Assembly (NCBI GenBank): GCA_964347975.1
Contig: CAYGAY010000008.1
Span: forward strand, 41,675 to 105,674
Origin: Bin87 sp964347975
GTDB taxonomy: Bacteria; Chloroflexota; Dehalococcoidia; Lucifugimonadales; UBA3495
DNA length: 64,000 bases
Direction of reading: 5' to 3'
A model generated the notes under the pieces. That model saw only the letters and a program-made list of their open reading frames with translations, made no database searches and was not told the origin of the DNA. Positions 1 to 8,106 of this stretch are shown here, in pieces. Numbering within the stretch: position 1 is the stretch's first letter; each line of letters opens with the position of its first letter. The position numbers and the translations under genes are program-made.

Positions 1-507
1 GGGGTTGAGTTGCGCGGCGGCCAGCGGTTGGGGGTGGGGGCGGTGAAAAGCACACTGTGCCGTTGGCTGAAGTGGTGAGCGATGGCGACCGGGCCATCGC
101 AGGGGGCCGGCAAATGGTTGCCTGCAAATGGTCTATGGGCGGGCGGTTCCCCATCAGTTGTGCCACTGAGCCACTTTCATTTGCTGCGGGAATACCGGCG
201 CAATCTGGGTTGGGACGGCTGGCCCGAAGGGTGACGGCTGCTGGCGTCGGCCAGCGTGACCGGAGGGCAGCGATGGGCGCGGCGGGTGGCGGCCTTGACC
301 GGCGGGCCGGCGGAATACTGGCGTCGAAAATCCTTGCGTGAGGGCCTGCGCCATTTGCAGACGGGGCCAGCGCAGTTCAATACCGCGTCGCGGCTGGAAC
401 GGCCGAACCGGCAGTATCGCCGTCGGGAGCGGCAGGGAACGGTATGGTCGCCCCACGACCTATCGATACTCCTCCAAAAGCGTGGCCTGATCAACCAAAC
501 CACCTGA
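1..507 (+). pseudogene. DDE transposase remnant, C-terminal part, frameshifted
   Basis: The reading frame breaks at least twice. One frame gives a stretch with SDGDRAI, probably the first catalytic Asp region; another gives CHFHLLREYRRNLGW at about 170-230; a third gives GQRWARRVAALT through LERPNRQYRRRER and ends LLQKRGLINQTT at 504. The N..RRR.R...WSP tail resembles mutator/IS256-like RNase H-fold transposases, but I cannot fix the IS family. The gene is cut by the window edge on the left. It ends just inside a terminal inverted repeat, as expected for an IS. The first 300 bases match the minus strand of 57.8-58.1 kb closely, so this is one of several decayed copies. Confidence 0.75.
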
Positions 508-522
508 ATTGCAACGCTACCC
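497..522 (+). repeat. Right terminal inverted repeat of the IS
   Basis: Read outward-in on the minus strand it begins GGTAGCGTTGCAATTCAGG and ends in GGTTT. The same terminus occurs at 26719-26746 (solo), 57111-57135 and 58450-58474. It overlaps the last codons of the transposase remnant, which is the usual compact IS arrangement. Confidence 0.8.
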
Positions 523-528
523 CGATAC

Positions 529-653
529 CAGGGCTATCGCATATGACTATTCCCAGACAGATTGTATTGCGAGGTCAATTTCTCAAAATTTGCGGCGTTA
601 GGCAGGCTTTCGTAATACAAACTACCCAGAAAAATTCATATGCGATAGCCCTG
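529..653. mobile_element. 125-bp MITE-like palindromic element
   Basis: The outer 17 bases are perfect inverted repeats: CAGGGCTATCGCATATG at 529-545 and its reverse complement at 637-653. The 91-base interior is AT-richer than its surroundings and has no convincing ORF. It begins six bases beyond the IS end. A non-coding element with perfect short termini fits a MITE mobilised in trans; the CAGGG start is reminiscent of ISAs1-type ends, but that is a guess. Confidence 0.6.
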
Positions 654-672
654 TTACAAGCGCCAAACAACA

Positions 673-701
673 TTGACCTTAAATCGCGCCGTTGCTAAAA
701 T
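673..701 (+). promoter_or_regulatory. Sigma-70-type promoter for P450-1
   Basis: TTGACC (673-678), a 17-base spacer and TAAAAT (696-701), with TGC directly before the -10 hexamer (extended -10). Transcription would start near 708, leaving a leader of about 77 bases before the P450 start at 785. Confidence 0.7.
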
Positions 702-784
702 GTGCCTAATCATGTTGGTGAAGCGCCAGCCCGCTTTGCGCCGGCGGTTTCAGTTTGCCTTGTAAAGTCATCGGGAGGGACTTT

Positions 785-2071
785 ATGGTTACCACTTTCA
801 ATGAAGATCTGTTCTCGCCTGAGGTGATCCACGACCCCTACAGTTACTTCGGGCGGATGCGGGAAGAAGACCCGGTCCACTGGAATGCCCCCTACAAGCT
901 CTGGGTTATTACCAAGTACAAGGACTTGGTTTGGGTCACCCGGCGTCCGGAGGCTTTCTCGTCCGAGGTGTTCCATCGCGATCCGCTGCCCCCGTACCCC
1001 TCCATCGACGAATCCGATATGGGCCTCTACGAGGACGTGCGGCGGTTCTTCAGCCAGTGGTTCATCCAGACCGACCGCCGGGCCGTCAGCACCCACGAGG
1101 AAATCCGCGAGCACGGCGGGCCCGATCATACCGACATGCGAAAGGTCATCCACGGCTACTTCACCCCGAAGGCTATGGAGCTCTGGCGCCCGCTGGTGCA
1201 GTCGGCCATCAAGCAGTTGCTGGATGAGGCCGAAGATCGCGGCCACATGGACGTAATGCGTGACTACGCGACGCCGCTGCCGCTGCTGGTCATCGCTGCC
1301 ATGATGGGTATTGAGACCTACGATCGGCAGTTCATCCGCTCCCTGGCCGAGAAGTTGTTGTTCATCGGGCGCGGCAACGCCGACCGGATGCAACCGTTGG
1401 CCGAGGGCATCACCGAGTTGCAGGATTACCTGCGGCCCATGGTCAAAGAGCGGCTCAAGAATTCCAACGGCGACCTGCTGGACAAAATGACCGACGCTGC
1501 TCGCATGACCAACGCCGCCGGCAAGCAAATTATGGATGAAGAGCAGGTCGTGGCCAACGCCATCCTGCTGCTGCTGGCCGGCCACGAGACCACCATCAAC
1601 CTCATCTGCAACGGCACCCGCGCATTCATGACGCATCCCGACCAATGGGAGCTGTTCAAGACCGACCCGGCCGCCAAGACCGTCCGCGCCACCGAGGAAT
1701 GCCTGCGGTTCGACGCGCCGGTCAAGTCCATCACCCGCATCGCCGGCGAGGACGTGGAACTAGGCGGCAAGCTGATCCAGAAGGACGAGCGGATGCGCTG
1801 GTTCGTTACTTCAGCCAACCGCGACCCTGAGGTCTTCGACCGGCCCGACGACTTCGACATCGAGCGCTATCCCAACCCTCACGTTGCCTTCGGCTCCGGC
1901 ATCCACCACTGCCTGGGCGCTACGTTGGCCCGGTTGGAGGGGCAGGAGGCCTTCAAGGCCCTCGCCGAGCGGTTCCCCAACCTGAACATGGACTGCGACC
2001 CCGCGGATCTGAGCTACACCTCCAGCATCACCTTCCGCACGTTGGAGACGCTGCCGGTGAAGCTGTCGTAA
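785..2071 (+). CDS. Cytochrome P450 (tandem copy 1)
   Basis: Soluble 428-residue bacterial class I P450, a haem monooxygenase that inserts one oxygen from O2 using electrons from a ferredoxin. Visible motifs are the I-helix AGHETT (265-270), K-helix EECLR (304-308) and haem loop FGSGIHHCLG with ligand Cys376. The start ATG at 785 follows GGGAGG; an upstream in-frame start at 755 lacks a ribosome site. Copy 2 is its closest paralogue, with near-identical N termini (VTTxxxDLFSPEVxxDPYSYF). Copy 1 carries a few extra residues (TNAAGKQ) before the I-helix. The substrate cannot be read from sequence. The ferredoxin at 7837 is the likely electron donor. Confidence 0.95.
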   Translation: MVTTFNEDLFSPEVIHDPYSYFGRMREEDPVHWNAPYKLWVITKYKDLVWVTRRPEAFSSEVFHRDPLPPYPSIDESDMGLYEDVRRFFSQWFIQTDRRAVSTHEEIREHGGPDHTDMRKVIHGYFTPKAMELWRPLVQSAIKQLLDEAEDRGHMDVMRDYATPLPLLVIAAMMGIETYDRQFIRSLAEKLLFIGRGNADRMQPLAEGITELQDYLRPMVKERLKNSNGDLLDKMTDAARMTNAAGKQIMDEEQVVANAILLLLAGHETTINLICNGTRAFMTHPDQWELFKTDPAAKTVRATEECLRFDAPVKSITRIAGEDVELGGKLIQKDERMRWFVTSANRDPEVFDRPDDFDIERYPNPHVAFGSGIHHCLGATLARLEGQEAFKALAERFPNLNMDCDPADLSYTSSITFRTLETLPVKLS

Positions 2072-2095
2072 CCGCTACCCGGAAAACCCGATCTA

Positions 2096-2130
2096 TCGGC
2101 CGCGGGGAAATCCGCGGCCGATTTTCATTT
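2096..2130 (+). terminator. Rho-independent terminator after P450-1
   Basis: A perfect 10-bp stem, TCGGCCGCGG and CCGCGGCCGA with a six-base loop, is followed by TTTTCATTT. It lies 25 bases past the stop and separates P450-1 from P450-2. Confidence 0.8.
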
Positions 2131-2165
2131 CGGTTTCCTGCGTACCGATCTTCGTCACCGACTTA

Positions 2166-2194
2166 TTGACATGATGCAAACCTGTAAGTACGAT
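2166..2194 (+). promoter_or_regulatory. Sigma-70-type promoter for P450-2
   Basis: Perfect TTGACA (2166-2171), 17-base spacer, TACGAT (2189-2194). The leader to the start at 2266 would be about 65 bases. With the preceding terminator it makes P450-2 an independent transcription unit. Confidence 0.7.
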
Positions 2195-2265
2195 GCAACC
2201 AATTTCGTAAGGATGCTGCTTCACGGTGGCGACAAACGCCTCTCAGTGTCAGAAGGAAGGACGCT

Positions 2266-3534
2266 ATGGTTACCACGCTGACCGATGATCTCTTCTCCCC
2301 GGAAGTGGTCCAGGATCCCTATTCCTATTTCGCGCGGATGCGGGAAGAGGACCCAGTGCACTGGAACGCTCCCTACAAGCTATGGGTGATCTCCAAGTAC
2401 AAGGACTTGGTATGGGTCACCCGGCGCCCGGAACTGTTCTCGTCCGAGGTGTTCTATCGGGACCCGCTGCCTCCGTACCCCGACATCGACGAGTCCGATA
2501 TGGGACTCTACGAGTACGTGAAGCAGTTCTTCGCCCAGTGGTTCATCCAGCATGACCGCCGTGCGGTGAGCGCCTACGAATCGATACGCGAGCACGGCGG
2601 TCCCGACCATACCGATATGCGGAAGGTCATTCACGGCTACTTCAACCCCAAGGCTATGGAATCGTGGCGTCCGCTGGTCCAGTCGGCTATCAACCAGCTC
2701 TTGGACGAGGCGGAAGAGCGCGGCCACATGGACGTGATGCGCGACTACGCTACCCCACTGCCCCTGCTGGTCATCGCCGCCATGATGGGCATCGAAACCT
2801 CCGACCGGCAGTTCATCCGCTCCCTGGCCGAAAAACTGCTCTTCCTGGGCCGGGGCAACACCGACCGGATGCAACCCTTGACCGAAGGCATCATGGGCTT
2901 GCAGGAATACCTGCGCCCCATGGTTTCGGAGCGCATCAGGAATCCCAACGGTGACCTGCTGGACCGCATGACCGACGCCTACCGGGTCGGCGTGATGGAC
3001 GAGGAGCAGGTGGTCGCCAACGCCATCCTGCTGCTGCTGGCCGGCCACGAGACCACCATCAACCTCATCTGCAACGGCACCCGGGCCTTCATGACCCACC
3101 CGGACCAATGGGAACTGATGAAGGCTGATCCCGAAGGGCGCATGATCCGCGCCACCGAGGAGTGCCTGCGCTACGACCCGCCGGTCAAGTCCATTCAGCG
3201 CATCTCCGGCGAGGAGCTTGAGTTCGGCGGCAAGCAGATCGAGAGGAACCAGCGAATGCGGTGGTTCATCACCGGCGCCAATCGAGACCCCGAGGTCTTT
3301 GACCGGCCGGACGACTTCGACATCGAGCGATACCCCAACCCCCACGTCGCCTTCGGCTCTGGCATCCACCACTGCCTGGGCGCCACACTGGCCCGGTTAG
3401 AGGGGCAGGAAGCCTTCAAGACCCTGGCCCAACGCTTCCCCAATCTCAACCTGGGTTGCGACCCGGACGACCTCACCTACACGTCCAGCATCGCCTTCCG
3501 AACGCTGGAGCAGTTGCCGGTGAACCTGCACTGA
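2266..3534 (+). CDS. Cytochrome P450 (tandem copy 2)
   Basis: 422-residue P450. AGHETT lies at 259-264 and the haem-binding FGSGIHHCLG has Cys370; the ExxR motif is EECLR. By eye it is about 80 percent identical to copy 1 along its whole length, so the two arose by a recent tandem duplication. The main differences are loss of the short insertion before the I-helix and changes in the 30 residues around the B-C loop and the region after the K helix, positions that often shape substrate choice. AGGAAGG precedes the ATG. Confidence 0.95.
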   Translation: MVTTLTDDLFSPEVVQDPYSYFARMREEDPVHWNAPYKLWVISKYKDLVWVTRRPELFSSEVFYRDPLPPYPDIDESDMGLYEYVKQFFAQWFIQHDRRAVSAYESIREHGGPDHTDMRKVIHGYFNPKAMESWRPLVQSAINQLLDEAEERGHMDVMRDYATPLPLLVIAAMMGIETSDRQFIRSLAEKLLFLGRGNTDRMQPLTEGIMGLQEYLRPMVSERIRNPNGDLLDRMTDAYRVGVMDEEQVVANAILLLLAGHETTINLICNGTRAFMTHPDQWELMKADPEGRMIRATEECLRYDPPVKSIQRISGEELEFGGKQIERNQRMRWFITGANRDPEVFDRPDDFDIERYPNPHVAFGSGIHHCLGATLARLEGQEAFKTLAQRFPNLNLGCDPDDLTYTSSIAFRTLEQLPVNLH

Positions 3535-3561
3535 CCGAACATCGGACCATGCGCGCCGACT

Positions 3562-3597
3562 ATGCCCGGAGGAAGTCCCTCCGGGCATTCTTTTTGC
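3562..3597 (+). terminator. Rho-independent terminator after P450-2
   Basis: Stem ATGCCCGGAGG with CCTCCGGGCAT around an AAGTC loop, followed by a TCTTTTTGC tail. It begins 28 bases past the P450-2 stop. Confidence 0.85.
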
Positions 3598-3626
3598 TTG
3601 CGGTGAGCGGTTTGCTCGCCTATAAT
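3598..3626 (+). promoter_or_regulatory. Promoter for P450-3
   Basis: TTGCGG (3598-3603), 17-base spacer and a perfect TATAAT (3621-3626). It starts right after the preceding terminator and gives a leader of about 63 bases. Confidence 0.65.
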
Positions 3627-3696
3627 CGAGCCATCAAAGCCCGATACCGACGTATTTCGTCGTGAGCCGCACCCGTCTAAACGGAGGTTGCACCAA

Positions 3697-4959
3697 ATGG
3701 TCAGCACCATCAACGACAACCCCTTCTCTCTGGAGGCGATGTACCAGCCCTACGAATTCTTCGCGCGGCTGCGCGAGTGGGAGCCGGTGCATTACAACGA
3801 ACAGTATGAGGTCTGGATGGTGACCGACTGGGAGCACCTGGTCTGGGTCACCCGCCATCCGGAAGTTTTCTCGTCCAGCGTCTTCGCCCGGGATGTTCGT
3901 CCGCCGAACCCGCCCATCGACGAAGACGACATGGAGATCTATAACTACATCAAGAATTGGCAGGTTTCCCGGTTCATCCAGCACGACCAAAGGCGTTATA
4001 ACCCGGAAGTCACCGGCCCTGACCACGTTGATATGCGTCGGGTGATGCACGGGTACTTCACGCCCAAGTCCATGGAGATGTGGCGTCCCCTGGTGCAAGC
4101 CTCCATCACCGAGTTGCTGGATGCCGTGGAGGAAAAGGGCCGCATGGACGTGATGGCCGACCTGGCCACGCCATTGCCCTTGCTGGTCATCGCCCGGATG
4201 TTGGGGATCCCGGACAGCGACCGGCCCATCATGCGCCGGCTGGCCAAGGACCTGCGTCACCTGAATCGCACCGGTCCCGACCGCATGGGGCCGCTCTCAG
4301 AGTCGGTGCAAAACCTGCAAGACTACCTGGGCCCATTGGTGGCGGAACGCGTCGCCAATCCCAAAGATGACCTGATCTCCGTGGTAGCCGAAGGCGAGCG
4401 CAAGGGCATCTTCAATCGCGACATGGTGGTCAACAACGTGATGTTGCTCCTGTCAGCTGGCCACGAGACTACCATCAACCTGATCTGCAACGGCACGTTA
4501 GCCTTCACCCAGCATCCGGACCAGTGGGCCAGCCTGAAATCCGATCCCGAAGGCAAGACGGTGCGGGCCACCGAAGAGTGCCTCAGGTATGATTCCCCGG
4601 TGAAGTCCATCCAGCGCATCGCTATGGAGGACATGGAACTCAACGGCCAGGATATCAAGAAGAATGACCGGGTGCGGTGGTTCATCTCCGGCGCCAACCG
4701 CGACCCCAAGGTCTTTGACCGGGCCGACGATTTTGACATCGAGCGGTACCCCAACATGCACGTGGCCTTCGGCAGCGGCGTGCATCACTGTCTTGGCGCA
4801 ACGCTGGCCCGGCTGGAAGGGCAGGAAATCTTCCGCAACCTGGCCAACCGCTTCGACAGCCTGGAGCTTGAAGTGCCCGTTGAGCAGCTGGAGTACGACC
4901 AGCTGATTGGCCTGCGGGCGTTGGAAAGCCTGCCGGTTGCGGTGACCAGCGCACACTAA
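3697..4959 (+). CDS. Cytochrome P450 (tandem copy 3)
   Basis: 420-residue P450 with AGHETT in the I-helix, EECLR in the K-helix and FGSGVHHCLG around the haem Cys. The ATG at 3697 is nine bases after GGAGG; a TTG nine bases upstream sits on the Shine-Dalgarno sequence itself and is rejected. It pairs with copy 4: both begin MVSTxNDNPFSLEA and share a long B-C region with VRPPNPPIDEDDME. Copies 3 and 4 form a second duplicated pair, distinct from copies 1 and 2. Confidence 0.95.
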   Translation: MVSTINDNPFSLEAMYQPYEFFARLREWEPVHYNEQYEVWMVTDWEHLVWVTRHPEVFSSSVFARDVRPPNPPIDEDDMEIYNYIKNWQVSRFIQHDQRRYNPEVTGPDHVDMRRVMHGYFTPKSMEMWRPLVQASITELLDAVEEKGRMDVMADLATPLPLLVIARMLGIPDSDRPIMRRLAKDLRHLNRTGPDRMGPLSESVQNLQDYLGPLVAERVANPKDDLISVVAEGERKGIFNRDMVVNNVMLLLSAGHETTINLICNGTLAFTQHPDQWASLKSDPEGKTVRATEECLRYDSPVKSIQRIAMEDMELNGQDIKKNDRVRWFISGANRDPKVFDRADDFDIERYPNMHVAFGSGVHHCLGATLARLEGQEIFRNLANRFDSLELEVPVEQLEYDQLIGLRALESLPVAVTSAH

Positions 4960-4988
4960 TGCGTTCCGCGATTCGTCGCGATCTTTCG

Positions 4989-5013
4989 GGGGCGGGCTTG
5001 AAACCCGCCCCTA
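4989..5013. repeat. Palindromic hairpin repeat (GGGGCGGG...CCCGCCCC)
   Basis: The arms GGGGCGGG and CCCGCCCC flank CTTGAAA. A near-identical palindrome lies at 35645-35673. It sits between P450-3 and P450-4, has no T tract, and could act as a transcript-end stabiliser. Confidence 0.65.
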
Positions 5014-5036
5014 CTGCATATCTCGGGGAAATCGGT

Positions 5037-5042
5037 TATAAT
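5037..5042 (+). promoter_or_regulatory. Putative -10 element for P450-4
   Basis: Perfect TATAAT 71 bases before the start at 5113, in the same position as the -10 of the paralogous P450-3. The -35 region is poor (CTGCAT at 17-base spacing), so an activator may be needed. Confidence 0.45.
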
Positions 5043-5112
5043 CGGCGCATCTGAGGTAGCCGGATCGCTGCCGGCCCCACGGTCCAACACGTTCCGCCGG
5101 AGGTTTCAACCA

Positions 5113-6387
5113 ATGGTCAGCACTTTCAACGATAACCCCTTTTCGCTGGAAGCGATTTACAAGCCCTACGATTTCTACAATCGTCTGCGCGATTTCCAGC
5201 CGGTGTACTACAACGAGGAATTCGAGGTCTGGATGGTAACCTCGTGGGAGCACATTGTCTGGGTGACGCGGCACCCGGAGGCGTTTTCCTCCAGCGTGTA
5301 CGCCCGCGACGTGCGGCCGCCAAACCCGCCTATTGATGAAGACGACATGGAACTGTACAACTTCATCAAGAAGTGGCAGGTTTCCCGGTTCATCCAGCAC
5401 GACCAGCGACGACACCATCCGGACCTGTCCGGCCCCGACCATGTGGATATGCGCCGGGTGATGCACGGCTACTTTACTCCCAAGTCCATCGAGATGTGGC
5501 GGCCCCTGGTGCAGTCGGCCATTGACGAACTGCTGGACGTCGTGGCAGAGAAGGGGCGGATGGACGTGATGGCCGACTTAGCTACGCCCCTGCCCTTGCT
5601 GGTGATTGCCCGTATGCTCGGCATTCCCGACAGCGAGCGGCCCCGGCTGCGCGAACTGGCGAAGGACCTGCGCTTCCTCAACCGCGAGGGTCCCGACCGC
5701 ATGAAGCCGCTGAGCCAGGCGGTACAGAACTTGCAGGACTTCATCGCGCCCATGGTCGAGGATCGGGTGAACAACCCCGCGAAGTTCGACTCCCTGGACC
5801 TGATGATGGTGGTGTCCGAGGGCGAGCGCCAGGGCATATTCACGCGGGACCAAACCATCAACAACGTGATGCTGCTGCTGTCGGCCGGACACGAGACCAC
5901 GATCAACCTCATTTGCAACGGTACGCTGGCCTTCACCCAGCACCCGGACCAGTGGGCCATCCTCAAGTCGGACCCCGAAGGGAAGACGGTGCGCGCCACT
6001 GAAGAGTGCCTGCGCTACGACTCCCCGGTTCGGTCCATCCAGCGGATCGCCACGGACGACATCGAACTGAACGATCAGATGATCAAGAAGAACGACCGGG
6101 TGCGGTGGTTCATCCCCGGCGCTAACCGGGACCCCAAGGTCTTTGACCGCGCGGATGACTTTGACATCGAGCGGTATCCCAATCCCCACGTCGCCTTCGG
6201 CAGTGGGGTCCACCACTGCTTGGGCGCCACGTTGGCCCGCCTGGAGGGACAGGAGATCTTCCGCAACCTGGCCAACCGGTTCGATAACATCGAACTGGAG
6301 ATCCCGGTGGAACAGGTCGAGTACGACCGTGTCCTCACCTTCCGCGCCGTGGAAAGCCTGCCGGTTACGGTGACCAGCGCACGCTAG
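5113..6387 (+). CDS. Cytochrome P450 (tandem copy 4)
   Basis: 424-residue P450, very close to copy 3. The I-helix motif is AGHETT, the K-helix motif EECLR and the haem loop FGSGVHHCLG. A short insertion (AKFDSLDL) sits before the I-helix where copy 3 reads KDDLI. The C termini of both copies end VTSA plus two residues. GGAGG lies ten bases before the ATG. Maintenance of two such similar genes suggests a dosage effect or split substrate ranges; the sequence cannot decide which. Confidence 0.95.
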   Translation: MVSTFNDNPFSLEAIYKPYDFYNRLRDFQPVYYNEEFEVWMVTSWEHIVWVTRHPEAFSSSVYARDVRPPNPPIDEDDMELYNFIKKWQVSRFIQHDQRRHHPDLSGPDHVDMRRVMHGYFTPKSIEMWRPLVQSAIDELLDVVAEKGRMDVMADLATPLPLLVIARMLGIPDSERPRLRELAKDLRFLNREGPDRMKPLSQAVQNLQDFIAPMVEDRVNNPAKFDSLDLMMVVSEGERQGIFTRDQTINNVMLLLSAGHETTINLICNGTLAFTQHPDQWAILKSDPEGKTVRATEECLRYDSPVRSIQRIATDDIELNDQMIKKNDRVRWFIPGANRDPKVFDRADDFDIERYPNPHVAFGSGVHHCLGATLARLEGQEIFRNLANRFDNIELEIPVEQVEYDRVLTFRAVESLPVTVTSAR

Positions 6388-6411
6388 TCTCCGTAGTCCG
6401 CAAACGCGCCC

Positions 6412-6458
6412 AAGACGGAGCCGGCGGTCGCGAGAGTGGCTGCCGGGCTTCGTCTTTT
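6412..6458 (+). terminator. Putative terminator after P450-4
   Basis: An imperfect long hairpin pairs AAGACGGAGCCGGCGG with CTGCCGGGCTTCGTCTT and ends in a short T run. Start is 25 bases past the stop. Confidence 0.55.
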
Positions 6459-6472
6459 CAGTTGGTGACGGT

Positions 6473-6499
6473 TTGAATTGTTGCACTGCTTATGATAAT
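6473..6499 (+). promoter_or_regulatory. Promoter for P450-5
   Basis: TTGAAT (6473-6478), a short 15-base spacer and GATAAT (6494-6499). It overlaps an in-frame upstream TTG, which argues that translation begins at the ATG at 6539 and not earlier. Confidence 0.5.
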
Positions 6500-6538
6500 T
6501 TTGACGGCGAATTGGCCCGCCGCCGGAGGGGTTCAGAT

Positions 6539-7768
6539 ATGCCTGCCAACATCCACGATGACTTGTTCGCGCCGGAGGCCATTCAGGATCCTTACGCCTA
6601 TTTCGGCGCGCTCCGTTCTGAAGCGCCTGTCCATTGGAACGCGCAGTACCGGATGTGGGTTGTGACCAGCTACGAGCGGTTGGTCTGGACGGCGCGCCAT
6701 CCCGAGTACTTCTCTTCGGAAGTTGCGCTGCGTGATACCCGGCCGCCGGCCCCGTCCATACCGGAAGAGGATATGGAGCTATTCGGCGCGGTGCGCAACT
6801 GGATGGCCGCCCGCTTCACCCAGAACGACGGAGCGAAACACATAGAGAAGCGCAAGGTAGTCCACGGGTACTTCACGCCCAAAGCTATGGAAACCTGGCG
6901 TCCCCTGGTGCGGCAGACGGTGAACGATCTGTTGGATGACCTGCAAGGGGCGGGGCGCATGGACGTAATGCACGACTTCGCCACGCCGCTAACCTACAGC
7001 ATCATCGCCGGCCTGATGGACATACCGCCCAGCGACCGGGCCTTCGTCAAGGAACTATGCGGGAGGATGTGCGGGTTTGACGGCAACCAGCCTGACCGCA
7101 TACGTATGTTCGCCGAAGGCGTACAAGCCGTGACCGACTACCTGGCGCCCATCGTGGCCGAGCGGGTGCGGGATCCCGGAGATGACCTGCTGTCCGTCAT
7201 CTGCAAAGGCGAAATAATGGGCGCCTACACCCGAGATGAAGTCTTGGCCAACGCCCTGCTTCTTTTGACAGCCGGTCACGAGACCACCAACGACCTGATC
7301 GCCAACGGTGTGCTGGCATTTGCACAACATTCCGACCAGTTCAACCTGCTTCGGACCGATCCAGACGCCCACATCGTCAACGCCGTGGAAGAGGTCCTGC
7401 GCTACGACTCGCCGCTGAAGTCTGTGCAGCGCATCGCGACCCAGGACGTTGACATGGGCGACGGGCAACAGGTCGGCAAGGACGACCGGGTGCGTTGGGT
7501 TATCTCATCGGCCAACCGGGACCCGGAGATCTTCGAGAATCCCGACGACCTGGACATCACCCGCAACCCCAACCCCCACGTTTCCTTTGGCAGCGGCGTC
7601 CACCACTGCCTCGGAGCAACGCTGGCCAGGTTGGAGGGGCAGGAAGCCTTCGCCGAGTTGGCTCGCCGGTTTGAAGGATTCCAGCTGGAAACTGCTCCCG
7701 AGGAACTGGAATACCTGCCCAGCGTAGGCCAACGCACTCTGCTCAACCTGCCGGTCGCAACCCGCTAG
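6539..7768 (+). CDS. Cytochrome P450 (tandem copy 5, divergent)
   Basis: 409-residue P450 with AGHETTN in the I-helix, an ExxR motif in EEVLRY and FGSGVHHCLGATLARLEG at the haem. It keeps the family frame (DLFAPEAIQDPYAYFGALR) but is clearly more diverged than the two duplicated pairs. The 65-residue segment after the PPAPSIPEEDME motif lacks the histidine-rich GPDH turn seen in the other four. The ATG at 6539 follows GGAGGGG. It is the copy nearest the ferredoxin and may be the ancestral member of the array. Confidence 0.95.
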   Translation: MPANIHDDLFAPEAIQDPYAYFGALRSEAPVHWNAQYRMWVVTSYERLVWTARHPEYFSSEVALRDTRPPAPSIPEEDMELFGAVRNWMAARFTQNDGAKHIEKRKVVHGYFTPKAMETWRPLVRQTVNDLLDDLQGAGRMDVMHDFATPLTYSIIAGLMDIPPSDRAFVKELCGRMCGFDGNQPDRIRMFAEGVQAVTDYLAPIVAERVRDPGDDLLSVICKGEIMGAYTRDEVLANALLLLTAGHETTNDLIANGVLAFAQHSDQFNLLRTDPDAHIVNAVEEVLRYDSPLKSVQRIATQDVDMGDGQQVGKDDRVRWVISSANRDPEIFENPDDLDITRNPNPHVSFGSGVHHCLGATLARLEGQEAFAELARRFEGFQLETAPEELEYLPSVGQRTLLNLPVATR

Positions 7769-7836
7769 CCGCCGGCGCCGCTTTCATTACTCGCAACACG
7801 CTAAATTCGTCTGACCACCACGAGGAGGTTACCCCA

Positions 7837-8061
7837 ATGGCCCGACAGTTGAAGATTACCGTGGACTACAACGTTTGCGTGGGCAACGCCATGTGCGAAA
7901 CCTTCGCGGTCAACACGTTCGGCCTCAACGAAGACCGTCAGTCCTACGTGAAGGACCCGGCCGGCGATCCTGAGGAAACTATCCTGGAAGCCGCCGAAAA
8001 TTGCCCGGTGACCGCCATCACGGTGGAGGACGCTGAGACCGGGGAGATCCTCTTCCCGTAG
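7837..8061 (+). CDS. [3Fe-4S] ferredoxin, P450 redox partner
   Basis: 74-residue small acidic ferredoxin. The cluster ligands are Cys14, Cys20 and Cys56 in the pattern CVGNAMC then CP, which is the Cxx?xxC(x)nCP signature of P450-associated [3Fe-4S] ferredoxins; the variable position is Asn17. It would pass electrons from a ferredoxin reductase to the P450s. GAGGAGG precedes the ATG by nine bases. It follows P450-5 by 68 bases and may share its transcript. No ferredoxin reductase is encoded in the window, so that partner must lie elsewhere. Confidence 0.9.
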   Translation: MARQLKITVDYNVCVGNAMCETFAVNTFGLNEDRQSYVKDPAGDPEETILEAAENCPVTAITVEDAETGEILFP

Positions 8062-8086
8062 CCTCAATCGAAGTTGGCTTGTCTAG

Positions 8087-8106
8087 GGGCGAATGATTAT
8101 TCGCCC
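8087..8106. terminator. Bidirectional hairpin between convergent genes
   Basis: GGGCGAAT and ATTCGCCC form an 8-bp stem with a 4-base loop. It fills the 45-base gap between the ferredoxin (plus) and the LLM oxidoreductase (minus). Tails are not T-rich, so it may be a repeat serving as a 3-prime end. Confidence 0.5.

Noticed and set aside
710..1645. Long open frame opposite P450-1, and similar frames opposite the other P450s
   Set aside because: They mirror the P450 genes codon for codon in GC-rich DNA, have no ribosome sites, and their proteins match nothing recognisable.
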